From assembly GCA_910584605.1 (NCBI GenBank), contig CAJUAW010000063.1, positions 1-15,989 of the forward strand: DNA of 15,989 nt. Direction: 5' to 3'. Below are positions 14,122 through 15,989 of this stretch, one piece after another (position 1 is the stretch's first letter; each line of letters opens with the position of its first letter). The position numbers and the translations under genes were made by a program. The notes under the pieces are model-generated. The model searched no databases. It was not told the origin of the DNA and worked only from the letters and a program-made list of their open reading frames with translations. This stretch comes from an uncultured Oscillospiraceae bacterium. GTDB lineage: Bacteria; Bacillota_A; Clostridia; Oscillospirales; Oscillospiraceae.

Positions 14122-14141
14122 GGATAGAGAGATGATTACCC

Positions 14142-15077
14142 ATGGACCTGGCCGTCCTGTTTTCCAACCTGGTTGGACTGTTCCTGCTCATTGGAGTGGG
14201 GTTTTTTGTGGTGCGGAGCGGACTGCTCCCCGCCGAAGCCTCCAAGCCCATGAGCACCCTGCTGATGAAGGTCACCGTTCCCGCCACCATCATCCACTCC
14301 ATGATCCGCCCCTTTGATCCGGGCTTTCTGCGGCTGGGCGGGTGTATCTTCCTGATTGGCGTGGTGATCTACCCCCTGTTCGCCGGGCTGTCTCTGGCGC
14401 TGGCCCGGCTGTTCCAGGTGCCGGAGGGGCGGCGGGGGATGTGGTGCTGCTGCACCACCTTCTGCAACAATGGCTTTATGGGCTTTCCGGTGGCGCTGGC
14501 CCTCTTCGGTGAGGAGGGCCTCACCCTGACGGTGATCCTGGGCATCCCCTTCAACCTGCTGCTGTACAGCGTGGGGGCGCGGATGGTGTGCATGGACCTG
14601 CCCCAGAGCCGCTCCGGCCACCCCCTCTCCTGGGGGCGGGCGGTGTTCAGCGTGATCAACCTGTCCATGGCCATCGGCCTGCTGCTGTACTTCACCCAGC
14701 TGCCGCTGCCCCAGGCCCTCTCGGCCCCGCTGGGCTACCTGTCCGACGCCACCACCCCCCTGTCCATGATCATCACCGGCATGAACCTGTCCCAGGGGAA
14801 GGCGGCGGACATCCTGCGGGACCGGGACGTCTTCACCGCCTCCGGGACCCGTTTGCTCCTCTTCCCGCTGGCCGCCTGGGCGCTGATCCGCCTGATCCCC
14901 GGCGTGGACCCGCTGATAGCCGGCGCGGCCCTGATCAATCTGGCCATGCCCGCCCCCGCTGCCGCCGCCCTCCTGGGTGAGCAGTACAGCGGCTGCACCC
15001 AGCTGGCGGCCCGGACCGTCTTTCTGTCCAGCCTGCTGTGCATCGTCACCATCCCCCTCGTCTCCCTGCTGCTGTAA
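14142..15077 (+). CDS. AEC family transporter (auxin efflux carrier / MdcF-like)
   Basis: This 311-residue membrane protein has about ten helices in the two-times-five layout of the AEC family. Marks are the LLIGVGFFVVRSGLLPAEASKPMSTLLMKVTVPATII start, the CNNGFMGFPVALALFGEEGL segment in the middle helix, NLSMAIGLLLYF, and DATTPLSMIITGMNLSQ in the second half. Bacterial members carry malonate, malate or other organic acids; the substrate here cannot be read from sequence. The ribosome binding site is weak (AGAGAG only), and the gene follows the crotonase terminator directly. The omega-amidase starts 19 bases past its stop, so these two are surely cotranscribed. Confidence 0.9.
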   Translation: MDLAVLFSNLVGLFLLIGVGFFVVRSGLLPAEASKPMSTLLMKVTVPATIIHSMIRPFDPGFLRLGGCIFLIGVVIYPLFAGLSLALARLFQVPEGRRGMWCCCTTFCNNGFMGFPVALALFGEEGLTLTVILGIPFNLLLYSVGARMVCMDLPQSRSGHPLSWGRAVFSVINLSMAIGLLLYFTQLPLPQALSAPLGYLSDATTPLSMIITGMNLSQGKAADILRDRDVFTASGTRLLLFPLAAWALIRLIPGVDPLIAGAALINLAMPAPAAAALLGEQYSGCTQLAARTVFLSSLLCIVTIPLVSLLL

Positions 15078-15096
15078 TTGGGAAAGGAGTATGTTT

Positions 15097-15909
15097 ATGA
15101 AGGTCGGAATCATTCAAATGGCGGTCTCCGCCGATAAGCAGACCAATCTGGACCGGGCGTCCCAGCACATCCGGGATGCGGCGGGACGCGGAGCGGATCT
15201 GGTCATTCTGGGAGAAATGTTCTGCTGTCCCTACGAGAACGCCGCCTTTACCGCCAACGCCGAGACGCGGGAGGGGCCCTCCACCGCCTGTCTCAGCCGG
15301 GCCGCCCGGGAAAACGGCGTGTATCTGGTAGGCGGCTCCATCCCCCTGCTGGAGGACGGGAGGCTCTACAACGCCTCCTTCGTCTTCGACCGGTCCGGTC
15401 GGGTGATCGCGGTCCACCGGAAGGTCCACCTGTTCGACATTGATGTGGAGGGCGGGCAGTATTTCAAGGAGTCGGACACCTTCACGGCGGGAAATGAGGT
15501 CACCCTTTTTGACACCGAATTCGGCAAAATGGGGCTGTGCATCTGCTTTGACTTCCGCTTCCCCGAGCTGGCCCGGATCATGGCCCTGGAGGGGGCCCGG
15601 TGCATCTTCGTTCCCGCTGCCTTCAACATGACCACCGGCCCAGCCCACTGGGAGCTGATGTTCCGCCAGCGGGCGGTGGACAACCAGCTGTTCACCGTGG
15701 GAGCGGCTCCCGCCCGCTCCTACGAGGGCTACGTGTCCTACGCCAACTCCATGGCCGTCTCCCCCTGGGGCGAGGTGCTCTACCGGGCCGGGGAGGCGCC
15801 CGAGGCGGCGGTGGTGGAGCTGGACCTGTCCCAGCTGGAGGCGGTGCGGCGGCAGCTCCCCCTTCTGTCCGCCAGAAGGACCGACCTGTATGCCGTCCGC
15901 CGGGTCTGA
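15097..15909 (+). CDS. Nit2-like omega-amidase / carbon-nitrogen hydrolase
   Basis: This 270-residue nitrilase-superfamily enzyme carries the complete Glu-Lys-Cys triad: Glu40 in ILGEMFCCPY, Lys109 in HRKVHLFDID, and Cys150 in CICFDFRFPE. The HLFDID segment, the GQYFKESDTFTAG stretch and AAFNMTTGPAHWELMFRQRAVDN closely follow Nit2 omega-amidases, which hydrolyse 2-oxoglutaramate and 2-oxosuccinamate to 2-oxo acids and ammonia, disposing of by-products of glutamine and asparagine transamination. I chose the ATG at 15097, 7 bases after AAAGGAG; the in-frame ATG at 15091 is only 1 base from it. It follows the AEC carrier, so carrier and amidase may handle related acids (inference). Confidence 0.92.
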   Translation: MKVGIIQMAVSADKQTNLDRASQHIRDAAGRGADLVILGEMFCCPYENAAFTANAETREGPSTACLSRAARENGVYLVGGSIPLLEDGRLYNASFVFDRSGRVIAVHRKVHLFDIDVEGGQYFKESDTFTAGNEVTLFDTEFGKMGLCICFDFRFPELARIMALEGARCIFVPAAFNMTTGPAHWELMFRQRAVDNQLFTVGAAPARSYEGYVSYANSMAVSPWGEVLYRAGEAPEAAVVELDLSQLEAVRRQLPLLSARRTDLYAVRRV

Positions 15910-15931
15910 CCACCTTTGTTTCCCGATTCCC

Positions 15932-15960
15932 TTGCACAGCGCCGCGATCTGTGTTACAAT
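15932..15960 (+). promoter_or_regulatory. Sigma-A promoter for a gene beyond the right edge
   Basis: TTGCAC (15932-15937), a 17-base spacer and TACAAT (15955-15960). An AGAGAGGA purine run at the window's end looks like the ribosome binding site of the next gene, whose start is not included. Confidence 0.75.
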
Positions 15961-15989
15961 CAGTACCATTACCAACAGAAGAGAGGATT

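Noticed and set aside
13277..14302. Long minus-strand frame opposite crotonase (also 14136-15113 and 15046-15975 opposite AEC and the amidase)
   Set aside because: All are antisense shadows of recognised enzymes, cross the terminator or gene boundaries, and show no domain or start signals.
1..15989. Defence island, CRISPR, prophage or insertion sequence
   Set aside because: I looked on both strands and found no repeat array, nuclease or toxin pair, integrase, transposase or tRNA-flanked attachment site. The gene content is ordinary core and accessory metabolism, envelope and sporulation.

Overview
The window looks like chromosomal DNA from a spore-forming, GC-rich gut clostridium, most likely in the Oscillospiraceae (Flavonifractor, Lawsonibacter, Intestinimonas or a relative). 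This rests on an alpha/beta-type small acid-soluble spore protein at the left edge, a SpoVB-family flippase, strong AGGAGG-type ribosome binding sites, frequent TTG and GTG starts, a clostridial crotonase, and a strong third-position G/C bias. The genus is an inference. No rRNA, tRNA, CRISPR array, transposase or phage gene was found. No gene-free stretch exceeds about 185 bases.

Layout. Positions 1-1178 (minus): the first 20 codons of a spore DNA-binding protein (SASP), then an L-lactate dehydrogenase. Positions 1278-4834 (minus): a tightly packed operon read as glycosyltransferase-GtrA fusion, then a phosphodiester-glycosidase (NAGPA-type) membrane protein, then a membrane-anchored extracytoplasmic protein of unknown function. 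It ends in a perfect 16-bp hairpin terminator. Positions 4919-5686 (minus): a polytopic membrane protein with its own sigma-A promoter. Positions 5840-9705 (minus): a four-gene operon with three different M42 metallo-aminopeptidases and a DUF4253 protein between the second and third. Positions 9889-11268 (plus): a MATE transporter read from a perfect-consensus promoter divergent to the peptidase operon. It converges on a SpoVB-type flippase (11306-12835, minus), which is preceded by a small AT-rich HTH regulator (12906-13124, minus). Positions 13301-15909 (plus): crotonase, AEC-family carrier and a Nit2-like omega-amidase. A further sigma-A promoter at the right edge serves a gene outside the window.

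How the genes may work together. The glycosyltransferase operon looks like a cell-surface glycan module: make a lipid-linked sugar, move it across the membrane, then act on sugar phosphodiesters outside. The peptidase operon would complete the breakdown of peptides to amino acids, and three divergent paralogues suggest divided specificity or mixed oligomers. Crotonase, AEC carrier and omega-amidase may be a small organic-acid or amino-acid catabolic set. Lactate dehydrogenase and crotonase fit a fermenter making lactate and butyrate.

The features most worth a second look are the M42 triplet with its embedded DUF4253 gene, a hairpin that would hide the spoVB ribosome binding site, the surface-glycan operon, and two intrinsic terminators that sit so close to the next gene that no promoter fits between them. 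I did not find anything I can defend as a wholly new system; the glycan operon and the M42/DUF4253 operon are the best candidates.
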